From: Comamonas composti DSM 21721
GTDB lineage: Bacteria; Pseudomonadota; Gammaproteobacteria; Burkholderiales; Burkholderiaceae_C
Length of the DNA: 64,000 bases
Reading direction: 5' to 3'
NCBI RefSeq assembly: GCF_000429845.1
Contig: NZ_AUCQ01000015.1
Span: 1 to 64,000, forward strand
The notes under the pieces: model-generated
What the model was told of the DNA's origin: nothing
The model's database searches: none
What the model saw: only the letters and a program-made list of their open reading frames with translations
In this document: one piece after another, positions 48,718 through 58,400 of the stretch
Layout: each line of letters starts with the position of its first letter
Position numbering within the stretch: the first letter of the stretch is position 1
Program-made: the position numbers and the translations under genes

Positions 48718-51231
48718 CTATTGGGGCAGCAGCAACTGCTGGCGGCACCAGATGCCAGACTCCATTCTCAGAGGCCGGTACCTGCCCTTTGCCCAGGCCT
48801 GGCTCATGTCGATATAGCGGCTGGAGAACACCAGGCCGCTTTGCCCGGTCTGGTAGATGAACTGCGAGCTCTCGGGCCGATCCAGATCGTAGATTGCACG
48901 CAAGGAAGCCGCATGGCGGTTGGCAAACGGCATGTCGTGCTGATTCGGATGGTATTGGCCGACATTGACCGTATAGCTGTCGCCCCCCGAAGCCACGCTG
49001 ACATTGAAGATCTTTGCCAGTCCGAAGGCACTGCCCAGAGGCCGATGAACGCTGAGCGCAGGATGCGCCTTGCCCCAATGCCAGCGTCCCAGGTCCACGC
49101 CATATGCGGCAGCAAGTCTCTGCAGCGCACGCTCCAAGGCCTGCTTGGACCGCTGGGCACAGGAAAGCGGTGCACACCACCAAGCATCGTCACGGCTCAG
49201 AATGCCTCCCAGACCTGCACGAAAATCGCGCTTGCCATAGGTCATGGACAACAGCTCTTCGCCCACACGGGAACCAACCAGAGCACGCGTGAGCTCATCG
49301 GCCCAGGCTGCAAAAATCAACGGAGCAGCTTGCTCTGCCTCCATTCGGCCGTCAAAGCCACGAAGGGCTTGCCTTGCCTGGCTGCCCAACGGATCGTTGA
49401 GGCTATCGGCCGAGCGCTGAAGATACGGGAGCAGCTTCTGCGTGGCCAGCGACAGCACGTCAGCCTGGATGGCGGCCATGCTGGCCGCATCATGCAGCGG
49501 CCTGGCCTCGATCAGGGCGCTGATGCGCTCATGGCGGTAAGGCAGATGCCAGTCCTGGGTCAGAAAGTGAGCATACCCAGGCTCGGTCACCCGCTGATTG
49601 GCCGTGGCCACATAGCCCCGGCTCGCGCCACTGTCCTGAGGCAGTTGATCATTGTCTATCCACCCCTGCCAGTCGTAGCGGGCCAGCCAGCCCGGTGCCG
49701 GTGCCACGCCTCGCAGGTCATTGTCGGCAGCGCGCACAGGCGCTCTGCCCAACGCCTTGAATCCTATCGCGCCATGGACGTCGGCCGCGACAATGCTTTG
49801 CATGGGAGAGTGATAGTCCTCGAAGGCCTTGAACAACTCATCGACACTGCTGGCGCCATTCGCTCTCAGTCCGGCAAGCACTGTGCGGTTGTCCGGGTCC
49901 AGCGCCGCCCAGCGCAAGGCCACGGCATATCGATGCTTGTTCAGCAAGTTCTCATATTGGGGCTGTACATCGCTAATCACCGGTCCATGACGCGTACTGC
50001 GCACAGTCAGGCTCAGGTCGGCCTGGCCCTTGATCTTGATGATCTCGTTGCGCACGGCAAACGGCTGCCAACCGTCCGGTGTGAGGTAGCGCCCCGGATC
50101 GGCAGCATCGATCTTCTCCAGGTACAAGTCCTGCACATCCGGATTGGTATTCGTGAATCCCCAGGCCACTTCGCTGGTGCGACCCAGCACCACGAATGGC
50201 AATCCCGGCAGGGTTGCACCAATCACATCGACAGGCGGCAAGGCCAGGCCCTCGCGCGTCCAGCCTGCGGGTGACTGCAAGTGAGCGTAATACCAGATGG
50301 CCGGTGCACTCAGCCCCAGATGCGGGTCATTCGCCAGGAGCGGCTTGCCACTGACCGTACGGCTGCCATCGAGCACCCAGTTGTTGCTGCCAAGCCCGTC
50401 ATTGACGCCCGCATCGCGCACGAAATGACGTGCCCAGAGCTCAAGGGCCTGCTCGGTATCCTGCCTGGGCTGAGCCAGTGCAGCTGAATCATGATCCGGC
50501 TTGTAGACACCAAGGTCTTTGTACAGTACCGCCAGGTCGGTAGCCGTTGCCGGAGCCTCGCCCGGATAAGGAGGCATCAGCTCCCACAACTGCGACGTGC
50601 TCAGCTTCGAGAGCAAGGCCAGACGCGCGAACTCGTTACCCCAGTTGCCCCCCAGGTCCAAGGCCATCATCAAGGTCCAACCCACGCTGTCTTCAGGCAG
50701 CCACGCAGAGTGACCCACGTTCACCTCCATGCCCAAAAGCAGGAACTCGGGCTGCAAAGGCTGACCACGCACCGGCAAGCCTGCGTAATAGGCGGCAATG
50801 CCTTCGCTGTATGCCTGCAGGGCCTCGCGCGCAGACGCCGGCAGCGCTGCATACTGGCGCCGGGCTGCGCCGCTGATGTCCAGGGTCCGCATCAGCTTGT
50901 CGAGCTCCAGCGTCGCAGGGCCCAGCACTTCGGACAGACTGCCATTCATCAGGCGGCGGTTGAATTCGAGCTGCCAGCCACGCTCCTGGGCATGAACCAG
51001 ACCCAAGGCCCGCCACAAGTCCTGGGGGGAGGCAGCACTGATATGCGTGACATCGGATGCATCGCGGCGCACCTGGACCGCGTTCTCCAGCCCGGCCAAG
51101 ATCAGCTCACCATCAAGCTTGGGCTGCACCCGCACTGCATAAGAGGCCAGAACAGCGCCCAGCAGCAGGAGAGTGACTACAACAGCCACTCCGGCTTTCG
51201 CCAGCCAGAGTGCCCAACGATTGCATCCCAT
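48718..51231 (-). CDS. Penicillin acylase family protein
   Basis: 837 residues. N-terminal membrane anchor/signal (about 9-33), the alpha chain, then the autoproteolysis site in DGLGSNNWVLDGSRT, whose Ser becomes the N-terminal nucleophile of the beta chain. Followed by LANDPHLGLSAPAIWYYAHL and the conserved Asn in GFTNTNPDVQDLY. These enzymes hydrolyse amides such as beta-lactam side chains or acyl-homoserine lactones. The substrate is open. Confidence 0.92.
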   Translation of the reverse strand: MGCNRWALWLAKAGVAVVVTLLLLGAVLASYAVRVQPKLDGELILAGLENAVQVRRDASDVTHISAASPQDLWRALGLVHAQERGWQLEFNRRLMNGSLSEVLGPATLELDKLMRTLDISGAARRQYAALPASAREALQAYSEGIAAYYAGLPVRGQPLQPEFLLLGMEVNVGHSAWLPEDSVGWTLMMALDLGGNWGNEFARLALLSKLSTSQLWELMPPYPGEAPATATDLAVLYKDLGVYKPDHDSAALAQPRQDTEQALELWARHFVRDAGVNDGLGSNNWVLDGSRTVSGKPLLANDPHLGLSAPAIWYYAHLQSPAGWTREGLALPPVDVIGATLPGLPFVVLGRTSEVAWGFTNTNPDVQDLYLEKIDAADPGRYLTPDGWQPFAVRNEIIKIKGQADLSLTVRSTRHGPVISDVQPQYENLLNKHRYAVALRWAALDPDNRTVLAGLRANGASSVDELFKAFEDYHSPMQSIVAADVHGAIGFKALGRAPVRAADNDLRGVAPAPGWLARYDWQGWIDNDQLPQDSGASRGYVATANQRVTEPGYAHFLTQDWHLPYRHERISALIEARPLHDAASMAAIQADVLSLATQKLLPYLQRSADSLNDPLGSQARQALRGFDGRMEAEQAAPLIFAAWADELTRALVGSRVGEELLSMTYGKRDFRAGLGGILSRDDAWWCAPLSCAQRSKQALERALQRLAAAYGVDLGRWHWGKAHPALSVHRPLGSAFGLAKIFNVSVASGGDSYTVNVGQYHPNQHDMPFANRHAASLRAIYDLDRPESSQFIYQTGQSGLVFSSRYIDMSQAWAKGRYRPLRMESGIWCRQQLLLPQ

Positions 51232-51363
51232 TACGCCCTCCTCTTCAATATGTTTCAGCTTGTATCACGACCACCATCTCTCCGATAGCTCAAACTATGC
51301 CGCATATGCAACGACAATCGGGCTTTTGCGCTCTCAAGAAACGCTTGGTAACCGAAAGCAGAT

Positions 51364-51732
51364 ATGTGGCCCTTCAGTCTTTTGAAAAAGCTCAGCCAGG
51401 ATCCCGCCGTGGGCCAGACCCGTGGCGACTATGTGGGCTGCTATCTCATGGGCGTGGAAACCCAGGGCCAGGACGAGATCAGCTATATCTCTCTGGCCAT
51501 ATCGCGTTCAGAACTTGAAGTCGATGCGCGCAACTATCTGGAGAACTTTCTGCAGCAGCATGCGCATCTTCCCGAACAGGAGTTGGGCGCCGTGCGTCTG
51601 CTGCTGACCGACCTGGGCCCGCGCCTGGATGTCCATCTGGCCGGAGACATGCGCTTGCCCCTGGCCGAGCAAGGAGCCAGCAAGCTGTTTTTACGCACTG
51701 GCATGCGCGCTTCGAATAAGCCGTCCCGCTGA
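51364..51732 (+). CDS. Hypothetical protein
   Basis: 122 residues (MWPFSLLKKLSQDP, then EISYISLAISRSELEVDARNYLENFLQQ and LLLTDLGPRLDVHLAGDMRLPL). Soluble and without recognised motifs. Divergent from the acylase gene across 132 bp. A MITE-like element lies 65 bp downstream. Confidence 0.55.
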   Translation: MWPFSLLKKLSQDPAVGQTRGDYVGCYLMGVETQGQDEISYISLAISRSELEVDARNYLENFLQQHAHLPEQELGAVRLLLTDLGPRLDVHLAGDMRLPLAEQGASKLFLRTGMRASNKPSR

Positions 51733-51797
51733 ATCCGGCTCCTCTCAGGCCTGTTTGCAGGCGCTTGAGCACTGACCTGGGAGCGGGCGTACAGGCC

Positions 51798-52088
51798 TGA
51801 GAACGTGTTTACGATCTCTACGCTGCCGCGTTGGAGCGCAATCGGGATGAGTTCAAAGCGATGGGGCGCAGCTTGCACCGGGGTGCAAGCAAGCCACAAC
51901 GCGAAGAAATCGCCCGATTTCGCTCCAACCCTGCGGGCCAGTGCCTTTGCGGGCGGTCTGCAGCGTTGCGAATCCTCGCAATAGCACGGCTATTGCTGCG
52001 GTATCGCGCCTTGCATCCCATCCCGCACAGACACTGGCGCGGCGCCGAGGAGATCGTAAACACGTTCTGAGATCGTGAACACGCTCTG
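51798..52088. mobile_element. MITE-like element with 19-bp inverted ends
   Basis: Left end TGAGAACGTGTTTACGATCTC (given in part as the first 20) at 51798-51818, and its complement at 52050-52068, enclose about 230 bp with no gene. A further solo end copy GAGATCGTGAACACGCTCT is at 52070-52088. Internal sequence is shared with 48131-48214. Size, inverted ends and repetition fit a non-autonomous transposable element. Confidence 0.75.
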
Positions 52089-52148
52089 AGAATGCAGGCC
52101 GCATCGGGAAAGGCTAGCGGCATGCCTTTCCCGATGGCTGGCAGGGAG

Positions 52149-53252
52149 TCAGTGGGTATGCCCCCAGTAGATCAAGGCATCACGCCCTTCCACCGACAAG
52201 GACACCGGCAGCCCCACGGGCAGCAACACCTTGGTCGGCACATGACCATAAGGCAGTCCCTGGAGCACCGGAATGGCAAGCTGGCTGCGCAGCCAGTCAA
52301 CCACGGTTTGCAGCTTGAAGCCCTTGTCATGCTCCGTGAGCCGGCTGGCCGTGAACTGCCCGAGGACCACAGCCTTTTGCTTGCCCAGAACGCCTGCATG
52401 CAGCAACTGGGTCAACATGCGCTCTATGCGGTAAGGGGACTCGCCCACATCCTCAAGAAACAGGATGCCACCCTTGATCTGCGGAAAATACGGCGTTCCC
52501 AGCAAGCTGCTAAGCACGCACAGATTGCCGCCCCACAGCGTGGCACCACCCTCTACGTAGAAATCCTCGACCGCTGGCTTGCCCTCGGCATCCTGCCCGA
52601 TCTTGGGCATGCGCCAGCCAGCGCCCTCGCCCTGGCCGCTGAGCAAATCCTCGAAGCAGGCCAGCATGATGTCATCCACCCCCCCTTCGTCACTCGCACG
52701 GCCGAAATCGTCGATCAGCAAGGGGCCGGCCCAGCTCACGGCACCGGTCTTGGCGAGCAACGCCGATTGCAAGGCCGCGAGATCGCTCAGGCCCACGAAC
52801 TTCATGCCCTTTTCGGCCGCCTTGGCCAGGGCCTTGTAATCGATGCCCGGCAGAATGCGCGTGAGGCCGTAACCGCCACGCGTGGCCAGCACCACGTCAG
52901 CGCCGCTGGCTGCCGCCCTGTGAATAGCGGCCAGGCGCGCGGCATCGTCTCCCGCAAAGCGCTGATGGGAGCTCAAAGCGTCGGCATCGACCTCAACCTC
53001 ATGCCCCATGGCTTCAAGGCGCTTGATCGCGCGCTTGAAGCCTTTCCTGTCGCGCACCGCACCCGAGGGCGAATAAACATAGATATGTTTGGCACCAGGC
53101 TCATGGGCATGGCCACAGCAACTGCCATCGGCGGCATGCACATGCTCATGCGGTACGGGCTCGGTTGGCTGCTCGGCAGACTCGGTAGGTTTACGGTTTT
53201 TGCGCAAAGAGGACAAATCGGTTTCATGCCGCAACTGGGCGACAGGCTCCAT
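52149..53252 (-). CDS. ldcA: LD-carboxypeptidase (peptidase S66)
   Basis: 367 residues. YVYSPSGAV, the serine motif ATRGGYGLTRILP, FVGLSDLAAL, and WGGNLCVLSSLLGTPYFPQIKGGILFLEDVGESPYRIERML with the catalytic Glu and later His are S66 blocks. It trims tetrapeptides to tripeptides in murein recycling. The first 55 residues are an extra His/Cys-rich extension (HEHVHAADGSCCGHAHEPG). Confidence 0.9.
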   Translation of the reverse strand: MEPVAQLRHETDLSSLRKNRKPTESAEQPTEPVPHEHVHAADGSCCGHAHEPGAKHIYVYSPSGAVRDRKGFKRAIKRLEAMGHEVEVDADALSSHQRFAGDDAARLAAIHRAAASGADVVLATRGGYGLTRILPGIDYKALAKAAEKGMKFVGLSDLAALQSALLAKTGAVSWAGPLLIDDFGRASDEGGVDDIMLACFEDLLSGQGEGAGWRMPKIGQDAEGKPAVEDFYVEGGATLWGGNLCVLSSLLGTPYFPQIKGGILFLEDVGESPYRIERMLTQLLHAGVLGKQKAVVLGQFTASRLTEHDKGFKLQTVVDWLRSQLAIPVLQGLPYGHVPTKVLLPVGLPVSLSVEGRDALIYWGHTH

Positions 53253-53282
53253 ATGGCTGGTGAAAAAACTGGGCCGGCCCAG

Positions 53283-54635
53283 TCAACGGCCAAAGTATTC
53301 CACAGCCTGAACCAGCCTGAGCGCTACGGGCTCCATATCCCAATGGCCATGGGCAAATAATTGCGCTGTGCCCGGCTGGCCGCCAGCTTCGCACAAAACC
53401 TGCTCCCAAGCCTCGCTCCACAGCGATGCAGGCAAAAGCTCATCGAGGGCCGAGCCCTGCAGCCACAGCTTTTGCCGGGCCTGCCAAACGGCCAGCAGCT
53501 CGCCAGGCACAGAAGGCAGCTCCGCCTGCACACGCGGCCAGGCTTCCAGTGCAGCGCGGTGACCAGGCCTCGCAAAAGGCCAGTCCAAAGCCGGATCACC
53601 CACCTCTCCCATGGCCCGTGCCACAGGCCAGCCGGGTTTGCGCGCAGCACTCTCGAACCATTTTGCATAAGCCTGCGGGGCCTGCTGCCCGGGCCAGGCG
53701 TTGATGAGCCAGCCGCCCACAAAGCGCTCTGGCATGCTTTGCGCCAAGGCCAGCCCCAGGCGGGCCCCATCGTCATGCCCGAGCAGCACAATGCGCTGCA
53801 GATCCAGGGATTGCACGAGCTGTGCCAACACCTGCACATGCCAGGCCGCCGTATGCTGCCCAGGCTTCTTGGGCTGATCGCTTCGCCCAAAGCCCGGCAG
53901 ATCGGGAGCCACCACACGCTGGCCGGCTGCGGCGAGACCTCGGATCAAGGGCGCAAACCAGTGGCTCCAGGCGGGACTGCCATGCACGCACAGCCAGGTC
54001 AGCGGCGCGTCCTTGGGACCCTGGTCAACCACTGCCAGACGCAGCCCCCTGAGTGCCGCCAGATCGCTGCGCCAGTCCACGGGCAAAAGCCCGGGCAGGT
54101 CTTCAAGGCCTGTATCCGGATTGCGCAATGCCCAGTCCTGCAAAGGATGGCAGGCCTGATGCCGGCGACGCTGCTGGACCCGGCGCTGGCGAAAAAAATC
54201 GGCAAGCAAGGCCGCACACTCATCCGCCAGGACACCAGACTCCATCCGGGTGTGGTGATTGATCCGGCCCTCATCGAACACATTGAGCACCGAGCCTGCT
54301 GCCCCGGTCTTGGGCTCGGATGCACCATAGACCACGCGTGCCAGACGTGCATGCAGCATGGCTCCGCTGCACATGGTGCAAGGCTCCAGCGTCACGTAGA
54401 GGGTGCAGCCATCAAGCCTGTAGTTGCTCAGACTTTGCGCAGCCTCGCGCAAAGCCTGGATCTCGGCGTGGGCCGTGGGGTCGCAAGCGCTGACCGGGCT
54501 GTTGCACCCACGCCCTATGACGACACCATTCTTCACGACCACGGCGCCCACGGGCACTTCACCTGCAGCCGCGGCCTGATGCGCCAAGCTCAAGGCGTGG
54601 CGCATCCAATGCTGGTCTTGCTCATTTGCGGTCAT
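53283..54635 (-). CDS. tadA: tRNA adenosine deaminase TadA fused to an alpha/beta hydrolase
   Basis: 450 residues. Residues 1-155 are TadA: VPVGAVVVKNGVVIGRG, the zinc/catalytic HAEIQAL and LEPCTMCSGAMLHARLARVVYGA, converting wobble A34 of tRNA-Arg to inosine. Residues 180-450 are an alpha/beta hydrolase: VHGSPAWSHWF, PDLPGFGRSDQP, LLGHDDGARLGLALA with Asp at the nucleophile position as in haloalkane dehalogenases, and a final HGHWD with the catalytic His. One continuous frame with no stop or start between them. Confidence 0.9.
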   Translation of the reverse strand: MTANEQDQHWMRHALSLAHQAAAAGEVPVGAVVVKNGVVIGRGCNSPVSACDPTAHAEIQALREAAQSLSNYRLDGCTLYVTLEPCTMCSGAMLHARLARVVYGASEPKTGAAGSVLNVFDEGRINHHTRMESGVLADECAALLADFFRQRRVQQRRRHQACHPLQDWALRNPDTGLEDLPGLLPVDWRSDLAALRGLRLAVVDQGPKDAPLTWLCVHGSPAWSHWFAPLIRGLAAAGQRVVAPDLPGFGRSDQPKKPGQHTAAWHVQVLAQLVQSLDLQRIVLLGHDDGARLGLALAQSMPERFVGGWLINAWPGQQAPQAYAKWFESAARKPGWPVARAMGEVGDPALDWPFARPGHRAALEAWPRVQAELPSVPGELLAVWQARQKLWLQGSALDELLPASLWSEAWEQVLCEAGGQPGTAQLFAHGHWDMEPVALRLVQAVEYFGR

Positions 54636-54701
54636 AAGCTTCTCGGGCTTCGCCAGCCAGGAGTGTGAGTACCCCGCACACCCGAGAACTGGCAGCTTGC
54701 C

Positions 54702-55157
54702 TCATCCAAATTTGCGTAGCTCATAAGTAGATGGATACATAGAACTCGATTCTCGCAGGCCCAATCCGTAGAGGCTGCGCTCAAGGCATACAGACGTGCT
54801 CATGCAGCCTCTCTCGACTATGCCCGCACCGCCATCCAAGATGAGGTCACGCACATAGGCACCGTCACCTGTGAAGCTCAGCAAGGGCTGGCTGGCAGAA
54901 AGCTGTTCCAGCAACTGAGACACGACAGCAGCATCACTGACATCTTTGGTTGTGACGCAGATGGCCCGCACCTGCAGTGTCTGGACATCGATGCCGATGT
55001 TCAAGGCGCCATTGGCGCCGACGTTCAGCACCGTACTCCTTGAGCGCTGCGTTGTACTGTGCCCAGTTGGTGGTGCGGTATCGGGGCTTGGACTGCAAGG
55101 GCTAGCCCATCTCCCAAGCCTATCCGCGACCAAGAGATGATTTGTGCAACAGGCCAC
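54702..55157 (-). pseudogene. IS5-type transposase remnant
   Basis: The minus strand shows, in different frames, an N-terminal piece (SKPRYRTTNWAQYNAALKEYG) and a catalytic piece (NIGIDVQTLQVRAICVTTKDVSDAAVVSQLLEQLSASQPLLSFTGDGAYV). These are both from an IS5-family DDE transposase, with the middle deleted and the frame shifted near 55030. Not functional. Confidence 0.75.
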
Positions 55158-55224
55158 GGCAGTTCAGCCCCGCACCTGACAGTACGGCTAGGCGTTCTCC
55201 CCAAGTCCTTCGGCCGGCACCTCG

Positions 55225-55284
55225 CTATACATATAAATACATATCGATAGAATGCATCTGCTTTCCATTCAGATAGGAAAGCAG
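55225..55284 (+). promoter_or_regulatory. Upstream region of the receptor gene: palindrome and stem-loop
   Basis: CTATACATAT-AAATAC-ATATCGATAG (55225-55250) is an imperfect palindrome (8 of 10 paired) in an AT-rich promoter-like stretch. A 9-bp stem CTGCTTTCC/GGAAAGCAG (55258-55266, 55276-55284) follows. The left part TCGCTATA resembles ModE-type operators. No clear Fur box is seen. Confidence 0.4.
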
Positions 55285-55318
55285 CATCTCTATATCTACA
55301 AAAGCATAGCCAAGTACC

Positions 55319-57370
55319 GTGAAACACCCCATCCCAGGCTCTTCGTCCCGCCAATTGCCCCAGGACCGGACGCAAACCCCTCCTTTCCCCCGCAGCTTGC
55401 TGCTGTCCATGCTCGTGGGCAGTCTTGCCCTTTGCGGCCAGGCACAGGCGCAGGAGACAAGTCCCAAGGCCTTTGAGCTGGGCGTTGTCGATGTACACGG
55501 ACAAAAGAGCGGCGAGCCCGCAGCCACGAGCGAGCAGCGCCTGGACGCGGCCCAGCTGGAGCTGCGCAATGCGGACACCGTGGCCGATGCCGTGCGCCTG
55601 CTGCCCGGCGTCAGCCTTTCGCGCAACAGCCGTAACGAGGAAATGATCAATGTGCGCGGCTTCGACTCGCGCCAGGTGCCGGTCTATGTGGACGGCATTC
55701 CACTCTACGTGCCCTATGACGGCTATGTGGACTTCGGCCGCTTCACCACCTTCGACCTGGCCGAAGTGCGTGTCGCCAAGGCCGGAGCCTCGCTGATGTA
55801 CGGCCCCAACACCCTGGGCGGCGCCATCAACCTGGTCACGCGCAAGCCCAGCAAGCCCTTCGAAGGCGACATACGCCTGGGCGCGGGTTCGGGCAGCCAG
55901 CGCAAGGCGGCGGTCAACCTCGGTGGCAATCTCGACACCTGGTACTACCAGATCGGCGCCTCCTATCTGGACGCGGACTCCTTCCCCCTTCCCAAGGGCT
56001 TCAAGGACTTCAAGAAGCAGCCCACGGACACCGGCGACAAACGCGAAAACGCCTACCGCACCGACAAGCGCCTGTCGTTCAAGATCGGCCTCACGCCCAA
56101 TGCCACCGACGAGTATGCGCTCGGCTATGTGCACCAGGAAGGCGAGAAGGGCAACCCCGTGTATACGGGCACGGCCACGGGCAAGAACGTGATCCGCTAC
56201 TGGCGCTGGCCCTATTGGGACAAGGACAGTGTCTACCTCCTGAGCAATACACGCATTGGCGAGAACAATCTGCTCAAGGCCAGGATCTACCACGACAGCT
56301 ACAAGAACGGCCTGGACATGTATACGGACGCGAGCTATTCGCGCCACGACCCGACCAGCAGCTACAAGGACGTGAGCAAGGGCGCAAGCCTGGAGTGGTC
56401 CAACTACAGCTTTGCGGGCCATGAGCTGCGCTTCGGCGCCCATTACAAGATCGACGAGCACACGGATGCGGCCTCAACCAAGGACCCGCAAAAGCACTAC
56501 CGCGACGTGACCTACTCCCTGGTCGCCGAAGACACGATTGCGCTGGCCGAACGCTGGAGCCTGAACCTGGCGGTGAGCCACGAGCGCCGCGAAGCACGCG
56601 AAGTGCATCTATGGCCCACGGGCTCGGCCGATGCCACGAACGGCGTGGCCAAGCTCGGCTATGCGCTTGGCAAAGACAGCGAGGCCTATGTGATCGCCTC
56701 GCACAAGACGCGCTTTCCCACGATCAAGGACCGCTACTCGGCACGCATGGGCACGGCCCTGCCCAGCCCCGACCTGCAGCCCGAGACCGCCAACCACCTG
56801 GAGCTCGGCGTCAGCGGCAAGCCCTGGGAAGGAGGCCTGGGCCAGGCCGCGCTGTTCTACAGCCGCGTGCGCAACCAGATCCAAAGCGTGGTCGTGCCCT
56901 CCGCCGCCTGCGGCGGCAGCACCTGCAACCAGGCACAGAACGTGGGCCGCACGCGCAATCTGGGCCTGGAGCTGTCCCTGGCCCAGGAGCTGTCCGCACA
57001 ATGGGGCCTGCATGCGAACTACACCTATCTGAGCCGGCGCAACACCAGCGACAGCAGCATCACGCTCACGAATACCCCGCGCCACCGCCTGCTGGCCGGC
57101 GTACAGTGGCGCCCGCATGCGCAATGGGAGCTGAATGCCGAGGTCGAGGCCGAAAAGGGCCGCTATGTCTCGCTGGCCGGTAGCGGACAGCTGACGGCTC
57201 TGAAGATGTCGGGCTTTGGCACGACCAATCTGCGTGCACGCTACAAGCCGCGCAACGATATCAACCTGGACGTGGGCGTGAGCAATCTCGGCGACAAGTG
57301 GTATCAGTTCGACGACGGCCTGCCCATGCCGGGGCGCATGTGGTATGTGAATCTTGGGTATAAATTTTGA
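55319..57370 (+). CDS. TonB-dependent outer membrane receptor
   Basis: 683 residues from GTG 55319. Signal peptide (about 25-45), the plug domain (LELRNADTVADAVRLLPGVSLSRNSRNEEMINVRGFDSRQVPVYVDGIPLYVPYDG; VAKAGASLMYGPNTLGGAINLVTRKP) and a 22-strand barrel ending in aromatic F (MWYVNLGYKF). A TonB box may be the ELGVVDVHG near residue 53. It imports a metal chelate. The neighbours supply the periplasmic and inner-membrane steps. Confidence 0.93.
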   Translation: MKHPIPGSSSRQLPQDRTQTPPFPRSLLLSMLVGSLALCGQAQAQETSPKAFELGVVDVHGQKSGEPAATSEQRLDAAQLELRNADTVADAVRLLPGVSLSRNSRNEEMINVRGFDSRQVPVYVDGIPLYVPYDGYVDFGRFTTFDLAEVRVAKAGASLMYGPNTLGGAINLVTRKPSKPFEGDIRLGAGSGSQRKAAVNLGGNLDTWYYQIGASYLDADSFPLPKGFKDFKKQPTDTGDKRENAYRTDKRLSFKIGLTPNATDEYALGYVHQEGEKGNPVYTGTATGKNVIRYWRWPYWDKDSVYLLSNTRIGENNLLKARIYHDSYKNGLDMYTDASYSRHDPTSSYKDVSKGASLEWSNYSFAGHELRFGAHYKIDEHTDAASTKDPQKHYRDVTYSLVAEDTIALAERWSLNLAVSHERREAREVHLWPTGSADATNGVAKLGYALGKDSEAYVIASHKTRFPTIKDRYSARMGTALPSPDLQPETANHLELGVSGKPWEGGLGQAALFYSRVRNQIQSVVVPSAACGGSTCNQAQNVGRTRNLGLELSLAQELSAQWGLHANYTYLSRRNTSDSSITLTNTPRHRLLAGVQWRPHAQWELNAEVEAEKGRYVSLAGSGQLTALKMSGFGTTNLRARYKPRNDINLDVGVSNLGDKWYQFDDGLPMPGRMWYVNLGYKF

Positions 57371-57379
57371 TCCCCCCTG

Positions 57380-57765
57380 AGCCGCTTTGCGGCTTCCCCC
57401 CAGGGGGACGACACCTTCGCTGCGAGGCGGCTCTTGCTCGGCGCCCCTGATTTTGGGGCACGCCGGTTTTACAAGCTGTGGGCCCATCAATGGACGGGCC
57501 TGCTTCCTCAATCGCCTGCTGCGGTGTCCCCCAGGGGGACGACACCTTCGCTGCGAGGCGGCTCTTGCTCGGCATCCCTGGCTTTGGGACATGCCGGTTT
57601 TACAAGCTGCGGGCCCATCAATGGACGGGCCTGCTTCCTCAATCGCCTGCTGCGGTGTCCCCCAGGGGGACGACGCCTTCGCTGCGAGGCGGCTCTTGCT
57701 CGGCATCCCTGGGCTTGGGGCATGCCGGTTTTACAAGCTATGGGCCATCGATGGGCAGGTTTGCA
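57380..57765. repeat. Tandem repeat, 131-bp unit, nearly three copies
   Basis: The anchor CAGGGGGACGACxCCTTCGC recurs at 57401, 57532 and 57663, giving a 131-bp period with few differences between units. The first unit is preceded by a CCCCCTGAGCCGC...GCGGC...CAGGGGG stem-loop just after the receptor stop. No gene. The open frames repeat the same peptide three times. Confidence 0.9.
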
Positions 57766-57806
57766 GGGCCGGCCTAGCGCTGCAGCTACTCCACCCTCAT
57801 CAAGCA

Positions 57807-58400
57807 ATGACTTTGATGTCCACACCAAACACCTCCCTGCCGCTTGCCGCCCTGGTGCATGACGATGATCAGCACCATATGGAGCTGCTGCTGGAAAGCG
57901 CAGCACGCCAGCTCCAGCAGCAGGGGCTGAACATCGGCGGCCTGATCCATCGCCAGGACCGCTATGCAAATGGCAACAAACGCATGCAGCTGTTCGATTT
58001 GCGCAGCACGCAGAGTTTTGAGCTATCCCAAGACCTGGGCAGCGACTCCAGAGCCTGCAGCCTCAATCCCCAGGCCCTGGCCCAGGCCAGTGAAGTGCTG
58101 CGCAAGGCGCTGGCCGACGGCGTGGATCTGGTCGTAGTCAACCGCTTTGGCGTGGCCGAGGCCGAAGGCCGGGGCTTTGCGGCCGAGTTCGCAGCCTGTG
58201 TGCTCGCGGGCGCGCCCGTGATCACGGCCGTGGCCAGACGCCATCTGCAGGACTGGCAGCGGTTTACCGCAGGCCTGCACGCCGAGCTGGGCGCCGACGA
58301 GCAGCAGATCCAGGACTGGTGCCATGCCCAGATCCGCCAGCGCCAAGATTCCCGCACACCGCAGCCCATGCGGCAGCAAGCACCAAAGGCCCGGGCATGA
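57807..58400 (+). CDS. DUF2478 protein (nucleotide-binding-like, molybdenum-transport associated)
   Basis: 197 residues: LPLAALVHDDDQHHMELLLESAARQLQQQGLNIGGLIHR, QLFDLRS, LADGVDLVVVNRFGVAEAEGRGFAAEFAACVLAGAPVITAV match DUF2478. Family members are often found with molybdate ABC genes and resemble small P-loop NTPases. The P-loop is not evident here (VHDDDQHHMELLL at its place). ATG 57807 or 57816. Its stop overlaps the next ATG. Confidence 0.8.
   Translation: MTLMSTPNTSLPLAALVHDDDQHHMELLLESAARQLQQQGLNIGGLIHRQDRYANGNKRMQLFDLRSTQSFELSQDLGSDSRACSLNPQALAQASEVLRKALADGVDLVVVNRFGVAEAEGRGFAAEFAACVLAGAPVITAVARRHLQDWQRFTAGLHAELGADEQQIQDWCHAQIRQRQDSRTPQPMRQQAPKARA

Noticed and set aside
55025-56461. 478-codon minus-strand frame
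   Set aside because: Antisense of the TonB-dependent receptor. Only its last part touches the transposase remnant.
57387-57777. Three overlapping frames with repeated peptides
   Set aside because: They are translations of the 131-bp tandem repeat, without ribosome-binding sites.
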